DNA from: Bacillota bacterium
GTDB lineage: Bacteria > Bacillota > Sulfobacillia > Sulfobacillales > Sulfobacillaceae
Direction of reading: 5' to 3'
Length of the DNA stretch: 54,253 bases
Assembly: GCA_023512105.1 (NCBI GenBank)
Contig: JAIMAE010000003.1
Location: 1-54,253, forward strand
This document shows, one piece after another, positions 25,303 to 33,344 of this stretch. The notes below the pieces were generated by a model. It did not search any database. It saw only the letters and a list, made by a program, of their open reading frames with translations, and was not told where the DNA came from. Both the position numbers and the translations under genes were made by a program. Every line of letters begins with the position of its first letter. Position 1 is the stretch's first letter.

Positions 25303-25503
25303 CTAGCCTCCTCCCACGAACCGAACAATCTCCAACACATCGCGTTCCTTTACGGGATACTCCGCGTACCGTTCCCGAGCGACGATCGCGCCGTTGACCA
25401 TCACCGCCACCGCCTGGTGGCTGACGCGCAAGTGGTCTAGCAGCGCGGCCACGGTGTCGACCTCGGCGACCCGGCGTTCTTCCCCGTTGATCGTCAGTTG
25501 CAT
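25303..25503 (-). CDS. thiS: Sulfur carrier protein ThiS
   Basis: This 66-residue ubiquitin-like sulfur carrier is adenylated and thiocarboxylated at its C-terminal Gly-Gly. It starts with MQLTINGEERRV and ends with VRFVGGG; family members end at GG, so the last Gly here is an extra residue or part of the GG motif context. AAGGAGGAGG lies upstream of the ATG. It overlaps the tenI stop by 10 bp and precedes thiG by 6 bp. Confidence 0.93.
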   Translation of the reverse strand: MQLTINGEERRVAEVDTVAALLDHLRVSHQAVAVMVNGAIVARERYAEYPVKERDVLEIVRFVGGG

Positions 25504-26108
25504 CCCTCGCCTCCTCCTTGCCATCGGGGATCGGAGACGGCCTGCTTCAGTTTCAGGGCAGCGGCGGCCGGGTTGGGGGCCAGCCAGATGCCGTCCTGAA
25601 CCACCACTCCGCGCAGCCCCAAACCCGCCAGTTGGCTGACGTTGTCCACTCCGATGCCGCCGATCGCCAGCACCGGACAGGTGGCCAAGGCCAGCACTTC
25701 CTGCAATGCCAGACGGGAACGAGCCGGAGCCCCGGGCTTAGAGCGGGTGGGGAAGGCGTGGCCCCAAATCCAGAGGTCGGCACCCAGCTGCTTGCTCGCC
25801 TCCTGGCCGTCGTGGACCGCGGCGGAGAGGGTGCCCGACCAAAACGGCCGTATGCGGGTGGGACCTAACCCATCGGCGGGAAGGTGAAGCCCGGCACTGC
25901 CTAAGGCCAGGGCCACGTCCAGCCGGTCGCTGACCCACAGGGCGACTGGGGGAGCGGTCTGGCGCAGGCGGGTGCCGACTTCGTACAGCGCGATCGGGGA
26001 GAGGGATTTGCCGCGCAGCAACACGGCATCTACCGAGGGAACAACCTCAGGCAACACCGTCCAGCCAGATTCGGGGAATCGTGGCAGGTCAATCAGGGCC
26101 ACCAGCAT
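25494..26108 (-). CDS. tenI: ThiE/TenI-superfamily protein, TenI-like (thiazole tautomerase)
   Basis: This 204-residue (beta/alpha)8 protein resembles Bacillus TenI more than ThiE. It has ALGSAGLHLPADGLGPTRIR, the AAVHDGQEASKQLGADLWIWGHAFPT block that matches the TenI FGHVF segment, a shortened phosphate-binding part and AIGGIGVDNVSQL. TenI isomerises the thiazole carboxylate made by ThiG, whereas ThiE joins HMP-PP to thiazole phosphate. ATG 26108 is preceded by AGGCAAGG. The gene is the first of the thiazole operon, behind the TPP riboswitch. A ThiE role cannot be excluded. Confidence 0.82.
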   Translation of the reverse strand: MLVALIDLPRFPESGWTVLPEVVPSVDAVLLRGKSLSPIALYEVGTRLRQTAPPVALWVSDRLDVALALGSAGLHLPADGLGPTRIRPFWSGTLSAAVHDGQEASKQLGADLWIWGHAFPTRSKPGAPARSRLALQEVLALATCPVLAIGGIGVDNVSQLAGLGLRGVVVQDGIWLAPNPAAAALKLKQAVSDPRWQGGGEGCN

Positions 26109-26140
26109 TTTGGCACCTTGCCTCTCCCGCCTTGGGGGGA

Positions 26141-26173
26141 GAACCAAGACCGCCCGCTCTGTCAGGCGGGCGG
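26141..26173 (-). terminator. Intrinsic terminator of the TPP-riboswitch leader
   Basis: On the minus strand, an 8-bp stem CCGCCCGC/GCGGGCGG (arms at 26166-26173 and 26150-26157) with an 8-nt loop is followed by TCTTGGTTCT. It sits between the riboswitch and the tenI start at 26108, so the ligand-bound riboswitch may terminate transcription here. The T tract is interrupted. Confidence 0.65.
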
Positions 26174-26175
26174 TA

Positions 26176-26271
26176 GCTCGATCGCTTCCCTCCGCTGGCA
26201 CCTCTCCAGATCAGGTTCAAAGGGTATGGCCGCCGCCATTCTCAGCCCTCGTGGGCACCCCTAGCGCTGCT
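26176..26271 (-). promoter_or_regulatory. TPP riboswitch (THI element)
   Basis: The minus strand contains all conserved parts of the TPP riboswitch in order: GGGGUGCCC, GGGCUGAGA, ACCCUUUGAACCUGAUCUGG, UGCCAGCGGAGGGAAG. The flanking GUAGC and GCUAC bases can form P1. It lies upstream of tenI-thiS-thiG-thiF-thiO and is followed by a terminator, so control of this operon by thiamine diphosphate is expected. The core identification is firm; the exact ends are approximate. Confidence 0.96.
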
Positions 26272-26277
26272 ACCGAC

Positions 26278-26286
26278 ATTATACCA
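26278..26286 (-). promoter_or_regulatory. Extended -10 promoter of the thiazole operon
   Basis: On the minus strand, TGG followed by perfect TATAAT (plus coordinates 26278-26283, TG at 26285-26286) lies directly before the riboswitch, placing the transcript start near 26271. No good -35 is seen. Confidence 0.6.
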
Positions 26287-26310
26287 GCTTTTCCACAATC
26301 GGGAGCCGAA

Positions 26311-27189
26311 TTAAACCGGCGGCAGAATCTGGTGGCGATTGGACTCCCGGTTGAGGACCGCGGCCAGGGTGGCCAGGGTGGCCATCACCAGGCCTCCCGC
26401 GACCAGCGAGAACAACCCCCCCAGGACGGGAATGAAGGTGCCAAGCAGATTGACCAGGATGCCAGGGATGATCAACAACCCCAGCACCGTGAACACCAGC
26501 CGAATGCCGAGCCACCAGTCTCGCCGGATCCACCGGATCGCCTCTCCCAGTCCCTCTCTGACCCCGCTGTGCCCGTAATAGACGGCGCCTAGCCAATAGA
26601 GCAAGGTGGCCATGGTTAAGACCACGGTCAACAGCGTCAAGGCCAGGGCCACCACTCCCGCCGCCACCCCAACTGGGGAGTTGCCGGCGAAGGTGGAAAG
26701 CCCGAGGTTGATTGCCCCCAGAAAGATCCCCACCGCCACCGCCATCGCGAGGAGTCCGACCATCATCGCCAAAGAGCGCCAAAAGTTGTCGATGGCGAAG
26801 CGAAAGAAACGGAAGAAGCCGACGAGGCGATCTCCGCGCGCCAAGGCGGCCGAGACGCCTCCGTACAAACCGCCCAGCGTGAACGGGATGACGATAAACA
26901 GCATGGTGAGGTAGACCAGCGCCAGTTTGGTCCCGAGCTGGGGGGAGATGGAGCCAAGTTGCCCGATCCCAAAACCCGCCGAGTTTGCCTGGGAGACGAT
27001 CGGCAAGACCTGGGGACCGAGGCGACTCATGAAGAAAAGCTCGACCAGGGAGGTGATGATGACGTTCCAAAACGCCAAGAGGAGAAGTCCAGGGCGCTGC
27101 CACACCTCTCGCCAGGCCATCCGCAACAATCCTCTGGCTGACACCCAATACCGCCTTCTTTCCCGACTCCGTAGACGACGCCTCTTCAT
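26311..27189 (-). CDS. Multi-pass membrane protein, function unknown
   Basis: This protein of up to 292 residues has six predicted helices, including LLLLAFWNVIITSLVELFF, LALVYLTMLFIVIPFTLGG, LAMMVGLLAMAVAVGIFLGA, a Val/Leu-rich helix and two near the C-terminus, plus an Arg-rich N-terminus (KRRRLRSRERRR). It looks like the glycerophosphoryl-type or DUF membrane proteins of Bacillota, but no specific family can be named. The open frame starts at ATG 27189, where TATAAT coincides with the start codon and no ribosome site is present; ATG 27123, after AGAGGA, is a likely alternative start. It is upstream of the thi operon on the same strand. Confidence 0.65.
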   Translation of the reverse strand: MKRRRLRSRERRRYWVSARGLLRMAWREVWQRPGLLLLAFWNVIITSLVELFFMSRLGPQVLPIVSQANSAGFGIGQLGSISPQLGTKLALVYLTMLFIVIPFTLGGLYGGVSAALARGDRLVGFFRFFRFAIDNFWRSLAMMVGLLAMAVAVGIFLGAINLGLSTFAGNSPVGVAAGVVALALTLLTVVLTMATLLYWLGAVYYGHSGVREGLGEAIRWIRRDWWLGIRLVFTVLGLLIIPGILVNLLGTFIPVLGGLFSLVAGGLVMATLATLAAVLNRESNRHQILPPV

Positions 27190-27236
27190 TATACCGTCCG
27201 CGGACGGCCAGATGCCGTCGCCCTCCTTGGATGCAC

Positions 27237-27265
27237 TTGGAAAAGATGGAAAAATAAGGTAAAAT
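27237..27265 (+). promoter_or_regulatory. SigA-type promoter of the nitrilase-like fusion gene
   Basis: TTGGAA at 27237-27242 and TAAAAT at 27260-27265 with a 17-bp spacer lie 28 bp before the GTG start, in an A-rich segment. Confidence 0.65.
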
Positions 27266-27292
27266 CGGGGAAAAGCTTGGGGAGGAAGCAGC

Positions 27293-28777
27293 GTGGAACA
27301 TAGGGTTGCGGTGGCCCAGGCCCCTTACCTCCGAGATAGCGAACAAGCCTTTTTGCGGTTGGCTAGACAGATGCATCAGGCGGTAAGTCGCGGGGCCGAA
27401 GTGGTGGTGTTTCCAGAGTGGTCGTTGGGGCTGAACCCGGTCGAGGTGCTGCCCAATCGCTGGACCGAGCGGGTGGCCCAGTCGGCGCGCGACCTCGGCC
27501 TGATGGTCATCACCGGGAGCGTCCGCGCACTGGACGTGGAAAGCGGCAAGAAGCAGCAGCGCGGCCTGGTGATCGACCGCGACGGGCGCCTTTTGGGCAG
27601 CCAGGCGAAGATGCATTTTCAGCCGGTGGAACGCCCCTGGTTTGAACCTGGCGCCGCGCTCGCCCCCATCGCCACCCGGCTGGGGTCGGTGGTGTTGCTC
27701 CTGGGCTTAGATGCCCAAGACCCCCAGCTGTTGGAGGAGGTGGTCCGGCTCGACCCGGCCTTGGTGGTGATGACGCCGCTGTTGCGCAACACCGCCGAGC
27801 GGCAGCTTGTGCACGAAGGGGCTCGGCAATTGAGCCAGACCATCGCCGGGCAGGTGGTGGTGGCACCGTTGATGGGCCGCTTCTCCGGCGTCCACTATCT
27901 CGGCGGGTGCCTGATTGCCCAGCGCGGCCGGGTGCTGACGGCCGGAGAGGACCGCGAGGGGGTATACATCGGAGGTGAGGCGGAGGCGCCCACCGTGCAG
28001 CTCGGGGTGACCGACGTCTCGGCGCCGGTCAAGGGGCAGCGCGAAGGCGGGATGGAGGCGGAACGGCGGGTGTTTGGCGAGTGGGAGTGGCTGAAGGGCG
28101 AGGGCGGCATGCTGCAAGCGCTGGAGTTGGTGCAGGGGGTGGGCAACAACCCGCGGCAGGCGGTGCTGGCGCCGGTCCGGGCCGGGGCCGGACGTGAGCT
28201 GGAGCGGTTGTTTGAGGCCGGAGCCCGTGGAGGGATGGCCTATCCGGCGCTCGACGGCCTGTATCCCTGGTCGGAGGCGTTTATGGCCTTGGGCCCAATC
28301 CTCAATCGACATCGCCTGCCGTTGGTGGTGGCGAGCGGATCCCGGGAGGCCCCCCTGCGCTTCCAGCGCCCCTTGGAGTGGGACGATTTCCTGCTCGCCT
28401 ATCCCTCGGTCCCGTTGATTTTACTGCACCTGGGCGGGGGATCCCCGTTCTACGAGGAGGCGCTGCTCTTGGCAGAGCGCCATCCGCAAGTGTGGCTCGA
28501 GACCTCCCTGGCGCCGGTGGCGGCCATCCGGGAAGCGGTTGCCGCCTTGGGTCCCGGTCGGCTGCTCTTCGGCAGCGGCGGACCGGCCGCCGACTTCAGC
28601 CGTGAGTGGGCGAAATGGCAAGGCCTGGAGGCAGACCTCTCCCCCCAGGCTTTTCAGGCGGTCATCAACCACAACGGGCGCAACCTCTTCTTTGTTCCCC
28701 GGGAGCACGACGGGGAGGTGGGGAGGAAGGCCGAGGAGCGTCGGGACCGGTTGACCGTCATTCGCCGACCCAGCTGA
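27293..28777 (+). CDS. Fusion of a nitrilase-like domain and an amidohydrolase-like domain, both apparently without key catalytic residues
   Basis: The 494-residue protein has an N-terminal nitrilase-superfamily domain (residues 1-240). The catalytic Glu is present in VVFPEWSLG (Glu42) and the Lys in SQAKMHF (Lys106), but the nucleophile Cys that should stand in the ICYD-like segment is Gly138 (LLLGLDAQDP). The C-terminal part (about 285-465) resembles the C-terminal half of amidohydrolase-2 enzymes, with ILLHLGGGSP (His379) and LLFGSGGP. The GSD motif Asp is Gly429, and no HxH metal motif is seen. It is therefore probably a catalytically inactive, binding or regulatory protein. It has its own promoter and GTG start after GGGGAGG. 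No partner gene is obvious. Confidence 0.75.
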   Translation: MEHRVAVAQAPYLRDSEQAFLRLARQMHQAVSRGAEVVVFPEWSLGLNPVEVLPNRWTERVAQSARDLGLMVITGSVRALDVESGKKQQRGLVIDRDGRLLGSQAKMHFQPVERPWFEPGAALAPIATRLGSVVLLLGLDAQDPQLLEEVVRLDPALVVMTPLLRNTAERQLVHEGARQLSQTIAGQVVVAPLMGRFSGVHYLGGCLIAQRGRVLTAGEDREGVYIGGEAEAPTVQLGVTDVSAPVKGQREGGMEAERRVFGEWEWLKGEGGMLQALELVQGVGNNPRQAVLAPVRAGAGRELERLFEAGARGGMAYPALDGLYPWSEAFMALGPILNRHRLPLVVASGSREAPLRFQRPLEWDDFLLAYPSVPLILLHLGGGSPFYEEALLLAERHPQVWLETSLAPVAAIREAVAALGPGRLLFGSGGPAADFSREWAKWQGLEADLSPQAFQAVINHNGRNLFFVPREHDGEVGRKAEERRDRLTVIRRPS

Positions 28778-28801
28778 CCGGCCTTCGCCCCGCGCCGGTG
28801 G

Positions 28802-30004
<1,203 letters not shown>

Positions 30005-30094
30005 TCAAAACCCTTCGACACCCCCGGGGTAGATGGCGGTCGGTGGACCAGGCGGGGGCGCTCGCGGCCCCCAAGTTCAGGGGCAGCTGAGGCC

Positions 30095-30123
30095 AGTGTA
30101 CGGGAAGGTGGCATAGGTGTCAA
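30095..30123 (-). promoter_or_regulatory. SigA-type promoter of pobA
   Basis: On the minus strand, a perfect TTGACA (plus 30118-30123) and TACACT (plus 30095-30100) are separated by exactly 17 bp, in the divergent intergenic region between pobA and the ornithine-cyclodeaminase-like gene. Confidence 0.75.
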
Positions 30124-30131
30124 TCTATAAA

Positions 30132-30148
30132 CGAACAACGTATGTTTG
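30132..30148. promoter_or_regulatory. Candidate operator between pobA and the divergent gene
   Basis: CGAACA-ACGTA-TGTTTG is a 17-bp imperfect palindrome (5 of 6 arm bases match) just upstream of the pobA -35 element. By position it could bind an IclR- or other aromatic-pathway regulator. No regulator gene is adjacent. Confidence 0.3.
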
Positions 30149-30229
30149 CCACTTATTGTGGAGGTCCCGCCGGGGGCCGGGCGGTGAGATACACTGAAGA
30201 CAGCGCAAGACCCAGAGGAGGGCGCACCC

Positions 30230-31294
30230 GTGTTGCTGTTGAAGAACGAAGAGATCGCTGACCTGGTGTCGGTCCGCGACTTAATTGATCCCATGGAGTC
30301 CGCGTTTAAGGAATTTGGCGCCCAGCAGGCCCAAGAGCAGCCCCGGTTTCGCATCCACCTGCCGATTGCCCGGCCCCACCACTCCTATTGTTTCAACAAC
30401 CTGGCCGGGGCGGTACCGGGGATCTCCAGCATGGCGTTGCGGATCGATTCGTTTCTCGACCGCGAACGGCTGGTGGATGGGCGGCGGGTCAAGGAGTATC
30501 CTGGTGACTTTGTCGGGCTGGTGTTGTTGTTTGACTTGCAGACCTGCGATTTGCTGGCCATGATGGACGACCACGCCCTTTCCACGATGCGGGTCGCCGC
30601 CACCAGCGCGGTGGCCACCCGCTACCTGGCACGCGCCGACGCCCGGGTGTTGGGCCTATTTGGCACCGGCCGGCAGGCGCGCACCCAGATCGAAGCCATG
30701 GCCGCGGTGCGGCCCCTGCGCGAAGTGCGGGTGTATAGTCCCACTCGCGAACATCGGGAGGCCTTTGCCGCCGAGATGACCGAGCGACTCGGCATCGACG
30801 TACGCGCCGTCTCCGACCCCAAGGAGGTGGTCGAGGGCGCCGACATCGTCAACGCGGCCACCAACTCCGGCCTTCCGGTTTTCTCCGGGCAATGGCTGAA
30901 GCCCGGCATGCACGTCACCGCCTTGGTCGGCGGCGATTGGTACCATCGGCGCGACGAACTGGACGAGGAGGCTTACTTGCGGGCCGACCGAATCGTCATC
31001 AACACCTGGCGTCAGCTCGAGCAGGACCGGCAGGGGAACTTGTGGGGATTGGTCGAGGCGGGAAAGCTCGGACGCGAGCAGATTGCCGAGCTGGGGAGCT
31101 TGCTCGACCAGGGTCGGTTGGGGAGAGAGAGCGACCAAGAGATCACCTTGTACAAGAACAACCACGGGATGGGCATTCAGTTTGCGGTGGCTGCCCGAGT
31201 CGCCTACGAGAAGGCGCGGGCGGCCGGACGGGGGCGAGAGCTGCCCGACGAGTGGTTCAAGACCTTCAAACACGGTGGGCTATGGGCACCTTGA
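30230..31294 (+). CDS. Ornithine cyclodeaminase/mu-crystallin family protein
   Basis: This 354-residue NAD(P)-binding protein has the family N-terminus (LLLKNEEIADLV and the MESAF helix), LAMMDDHALSTMRVAATSAVATRYLA, the Rossmann GLFGTGRQARTQIEAM, and IVNAATNSGLPVFSG with HVTALVGGDW. Members include ornithine cyclodeaminase, ketimine/piperideine reductases and opine-type enzymes, and the substrate cannot be settled here. It has GTG start with AGAGGAGGGC upstream, and is divergent from pobA. It carries unusual extensions (SFLDRERLVDGRRVKEYPGD) between the substrate and hinge regions. Confidence 0.85.
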   Translation: MLLLKNEEIADLVSVRDLIDPMESAFKEFGAQQAQEQPRFRIHLPIARPHHSYCFNNLAGAVPGISSMALRIDSFLDRERLVDGRRVKEYPGDFVGLVLLFDLQTCDLLAMMDDHALSTMRVAATSAVATRYLARADARVLGLFGTGRQARTQIEAMAAVRPLREVRVYSPTREHREAFAAEMTERLGIDVRAVSDPKEVVEGADIVNAATNSGLPVFSGQWLKPGMHVTALVGGDWYHRRDELDEEAYLRADRIVINTWRQLEQDRQGNLWGLVEAGKLGREQIAELGSLLDQGRLGRESDQEITLYKNNHGMGIQFAVAARVAYEKARAAGRGRELPDEWFKTFKHGGLWAP

Positions 31295-31887
31295 ACGGCG
31301 GGAGGCGGCGGGATCGGGTCCTCAGGCGAGCTCAGAGTCCCGAACCCGGCCGATTTTCCGGGGACTCGAACACCACGGTGCTGCGGAAGCCCAGGGCCAT
31401 CGCCAGCGGGGAGCTGGCCCCACCCAGCGGTATCCCGGCGCTGAAACGGCGGCGCAGATCATGCCCACGAAACCCGTCCGAGCCCCGGGCGGATTTGCGC
31501 CTCCGCGGCCAATTTTTCCGCAGACCCTGCCCCCGGCAGGGTTCGCCTCCCCGCCGCGCCGCGGTTGGGCCGGTGCCTGCCTTTACGCGCAGCGGGCGTG
31601 AGGCCGTGGACCTCACGCCCATCGGTGGCTGCGCATTGTGTTCCGCTCCTCAAAAGACCGGGCCTTCTGCGCCCAAACCCCAGACTGGGCGGCCCAGGGG
31701 CGCCATCGCGCGAACGCAGGGGGAGGCTGCCGCGCCCCTGGGGCGATCTCGCGGGGGCGGGTCCAGCTGGGTCGGTGGTGGGCAGAGGCGACCGCAGTTC
31801 GTCCTCCGCATGGGACGTCAACCGCCGTCCCCACGCGATATCCACTCTCTGGACCCAGACGGCCCCTCGGGAGCGGCGGCGGATGGA
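31295..31887. other. Long non-coding or decayed interval after the Ocd-family gene
   Basis: About 590 bp between the Ocd-family gene and the first tctC copy shows long open frames in several phases but nothing with a recognisable family, good ribosome site or codon pattern. The main visible structure is a perfect hairpin at 31594-31620. One plus-strand frame (open through to 31929) contains a low-complexity Gly/Pro/Arg-rich reading that may be the eroded end of an older gene. No promoter is convincing. Confidence 0.4.
31594..31620. repeat. Perfect 10-bp inverted repeat (stem-loop)
   Basis: GGGCGTGAGG (31594-31603) and CCTCACGCCC (31611-31620) form a perfect 10-bp stem with a 7-nt loop inside the long gap. 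There is no T tract on either side, so it is not a standard terminator. It may be a decayed element end or an RNA hairpin. Confidence 0.6.
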
Positions 31888-31925
31888 TGGGCTTCAGCCG
31901 TCAGAGGGCGGCCGAGCCTCGAGAT

Positions 31926-32939
31926 TTAGAACTTCTCCAAAAACGCCTTGTCGGCGTTGATGGTGTCGTACGACTGCTGGATGGTCTTCTGCCACTGGGT
32001 TGGGCTTAAGGGACTGACCTCCAGCCCGACCTTCTTGGCCTGGGCGGCCAACTCCGGGGAGGCGGCGGCCTCCGCCAAGGCCTTCTCCATCACCGCCACC
32101 TCGGCCTTGGGCATGTTGGGGGGCCCGTTGACGCCCAGCACGCTGGTGAAAGCCTCCTCCGGCTTTCCAACCTGGGCGATCGACTGCACGCCCGGCAAGA
32201 AGCTGTAGGTGTGCGGGGCGAACTCCAGGACGCCTTGCGCCTTGCCGGCGGAGATGAGGCGGGAGGCCTCCACCGTGGTGGTCGCGGAGAGGTCGATCGA
32301 GCCGCCAATCGCCGCCTCCGAGGCTTGGGAGCCGTCTTTAAACGGCACCGGCGTGACTTTGATGTGGTTGTAGAGGGAGAGGAAGGCCAGCGCCATCCAG
32401 GTCGAGGAGCTCTTGACCCCGGCGGTGCCGGCCGTCAGCGGCCGCGAGGCGTTTTGCAGGCTGGCAAAGTCCTTCCACGGCGATCCTTTCTTGGCGATGA
32501 TGACCGCGGTGTCATTGCCGAACACGCCGTAGAGGGGGGTGAACTTGAGCAGGTTGTACTGTCCGTGGCCGAGGACCTGCCCCAAGGTCAGGGCGGGCAG
32601 GAAGGACATCAAAAACACGGGCGCATCGGGTTTCTGCCGGTATTCGTATTGGGCCGCCGTGTTTCCGCCGCCACCCGGCATATTTTGCACCACCACCGGG
32701 ACGCCCAGGGCCTTGGAGAGATACGGCTGCAACAGGCGAGCTCCGGTGTCGACGGTCCCTCCGGGACCGAAGCCGACTAACAGGGTAACCCCGTTGGGGA
32801 ACAGTGATTTCGCCGAGGGGGCGCTGCTGGAGGCGGGCGCCTTCGATGAGGCGGGGGCCTGAGGGGCGGCGGCGCCCCCGCACCCGGCCAAGCCGGCCAG
32901 GGCAGTCAGGGCCAAGGCCGCAGCCACGGGTTTTTTCAT
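31926..32939 (-). CDS. tctC: Tripartite tricarboxylate transporter substrate-binding lipoprotein TctC, copy 1
   Basis: This 337-residue solute-binding protein has a lipoprotein signal peptide (KKPVAAALALTALAGLAGCGG, lipobox LAGC) and an Ala/Pro/Ser linker, then the TctC fold: VTLLVGFGPGGTVDTGARLL, VVVQNMPGGGGNTAAQYEY and GTAGVKSSSTW. Such proteins catch citrate, tartrate or other carboxylates outside the cell and pass them to TctAB. It is the last gene of the tctC-tctB-tctA-tctC group and is identical in sequence to the copy at 35373-36386. It has its own copy of the promoter and leader. Ribosome site GAGGAGG. Confidence 0.93.
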   Translation of the reverse strand: MKKPVAAALALTALAGLAGCGGAAAPQAPASSKAPASSSAPSAKSLFPNGVTLLVGFGPGGTVDTGARLLQPYLSKALGVPVVVQNMPGGGGNTAAQYEYRQKPDAPVFLMSFLPALTLGQVLGHGQYNLLKFTPLYGVFGNDTAVIIAKKGSPWKDFASLQNASRPLTAGTAGVKSSSTWMALAFLSLYNHIKVTPVPFKDGSQASEAAIGGSIDLSATTTVEASRLISAGKAQGVLEFAPHTYSFLPGVQSIAQVGKPEEAFTSVLGVNGPPNMPKAEVAVMEKALAEAAASPELAAQAKKVGLEVSPLSPTQWQKTIQQSYDTINADKAFLEKF

Positions 32940-32958
32940 AACATTAGCCTCCTCTTTG

Positions 32959-32974
32959 CCCGGCGGATGCCGGG
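32959..32974 (-). promoter_or_regulatory. Hairpin in the tctC leader next to the ribosome site (copy 1; copy 2 at 36406-36421)
   Basis: CCCGGC-ATCC-GCCGGG lies just upstream of the AGAGGAGG ribosome site of tctC in both copies. It leaves the Shine-Dalgarno free, so it may protect the 5' side of the mRNA or act as a weak processing signal rather than block translation. Confidence 0.4.
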
Positions 32975-33056
32975 AAAGTGCATGGACTTGAGTTCATGAG
33001 GATATTTCGGCTGCCCTGAGCTGGTCAGAGGGGCCGGTAGCAATTCCTAAATCGGC

Positions 33057-33086
33057 ATTTTACCTCACTCCTGGAAATAAACACAA
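33057..33086 (-). promoter_or_regulatory. Promoter of tctC copy 1
   Basis: On the minus strand, TTGTGT (plus 33081-33086) and TAAAAT (plus 33057-33062) with an 18-bp spacer lie 118 bp upstream of the start codon. The element is kept in the second copy (TTGTGC, 18 bp, TAAAAT). The other sequence from 33087 to 33344, between this promoter and tctA, shows no gene; a GGCTCCGG/CCGGAGCC inverted repeat near 33313-33342 could serve as a tctA terminator. Confidence 0.45.
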
Positions 33087-33344
33087 GTTTTACTGTATTT
33101 GCCGTCGGGCCTTCCTGGCACTGGGCCTCCTCCCACACTCTCGGTCTGAGGCAATTGGGGGCATTACCAGATTGGATGCCACGACTGGCTGCGGCTGGGG
33201 TGAGAGGGGTTGGGGCCAGGCGATATCTCGACAGTGATAAGCGGGGGGTTCGGGCCGGCTGGACGGTCGGCGGGAGACGGCCTCGCGAGCAAGACCCAAG
33301 CACCTTTTGGGCTCCGGGAACTGCGGGACCGCCGGAGCCGGTGC

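Larger units (their letters stand above)
31888..32983. repeat. Direct repeat copy 1 of the duplicated tctC block (other copy 35335-36430)
   Basis: About 1.1 kb is shared with 35335-36430 at an offset of 3447 bp. Translations of both strands in several frames are identical between the copies, and I noticed only one substitution (near 31922). Homology then continues, after a divergent patch in which copy 2 is 17 nt longer, through the promoter region (about 33002-33069 versus 36466-36537). Confidence 0.95.

Noticed and set aside
27187-27197. TATAAT on the minus strand as the promoter for the 26311-27189 gene with translation from ATG 27189
   Set aside because: The hexamer includes the ATG itself, so transcription from it would start downstream of that codon. 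Either the start codon is internal (27123) or the TATAAT is accidental; it is not listed as a promoter.
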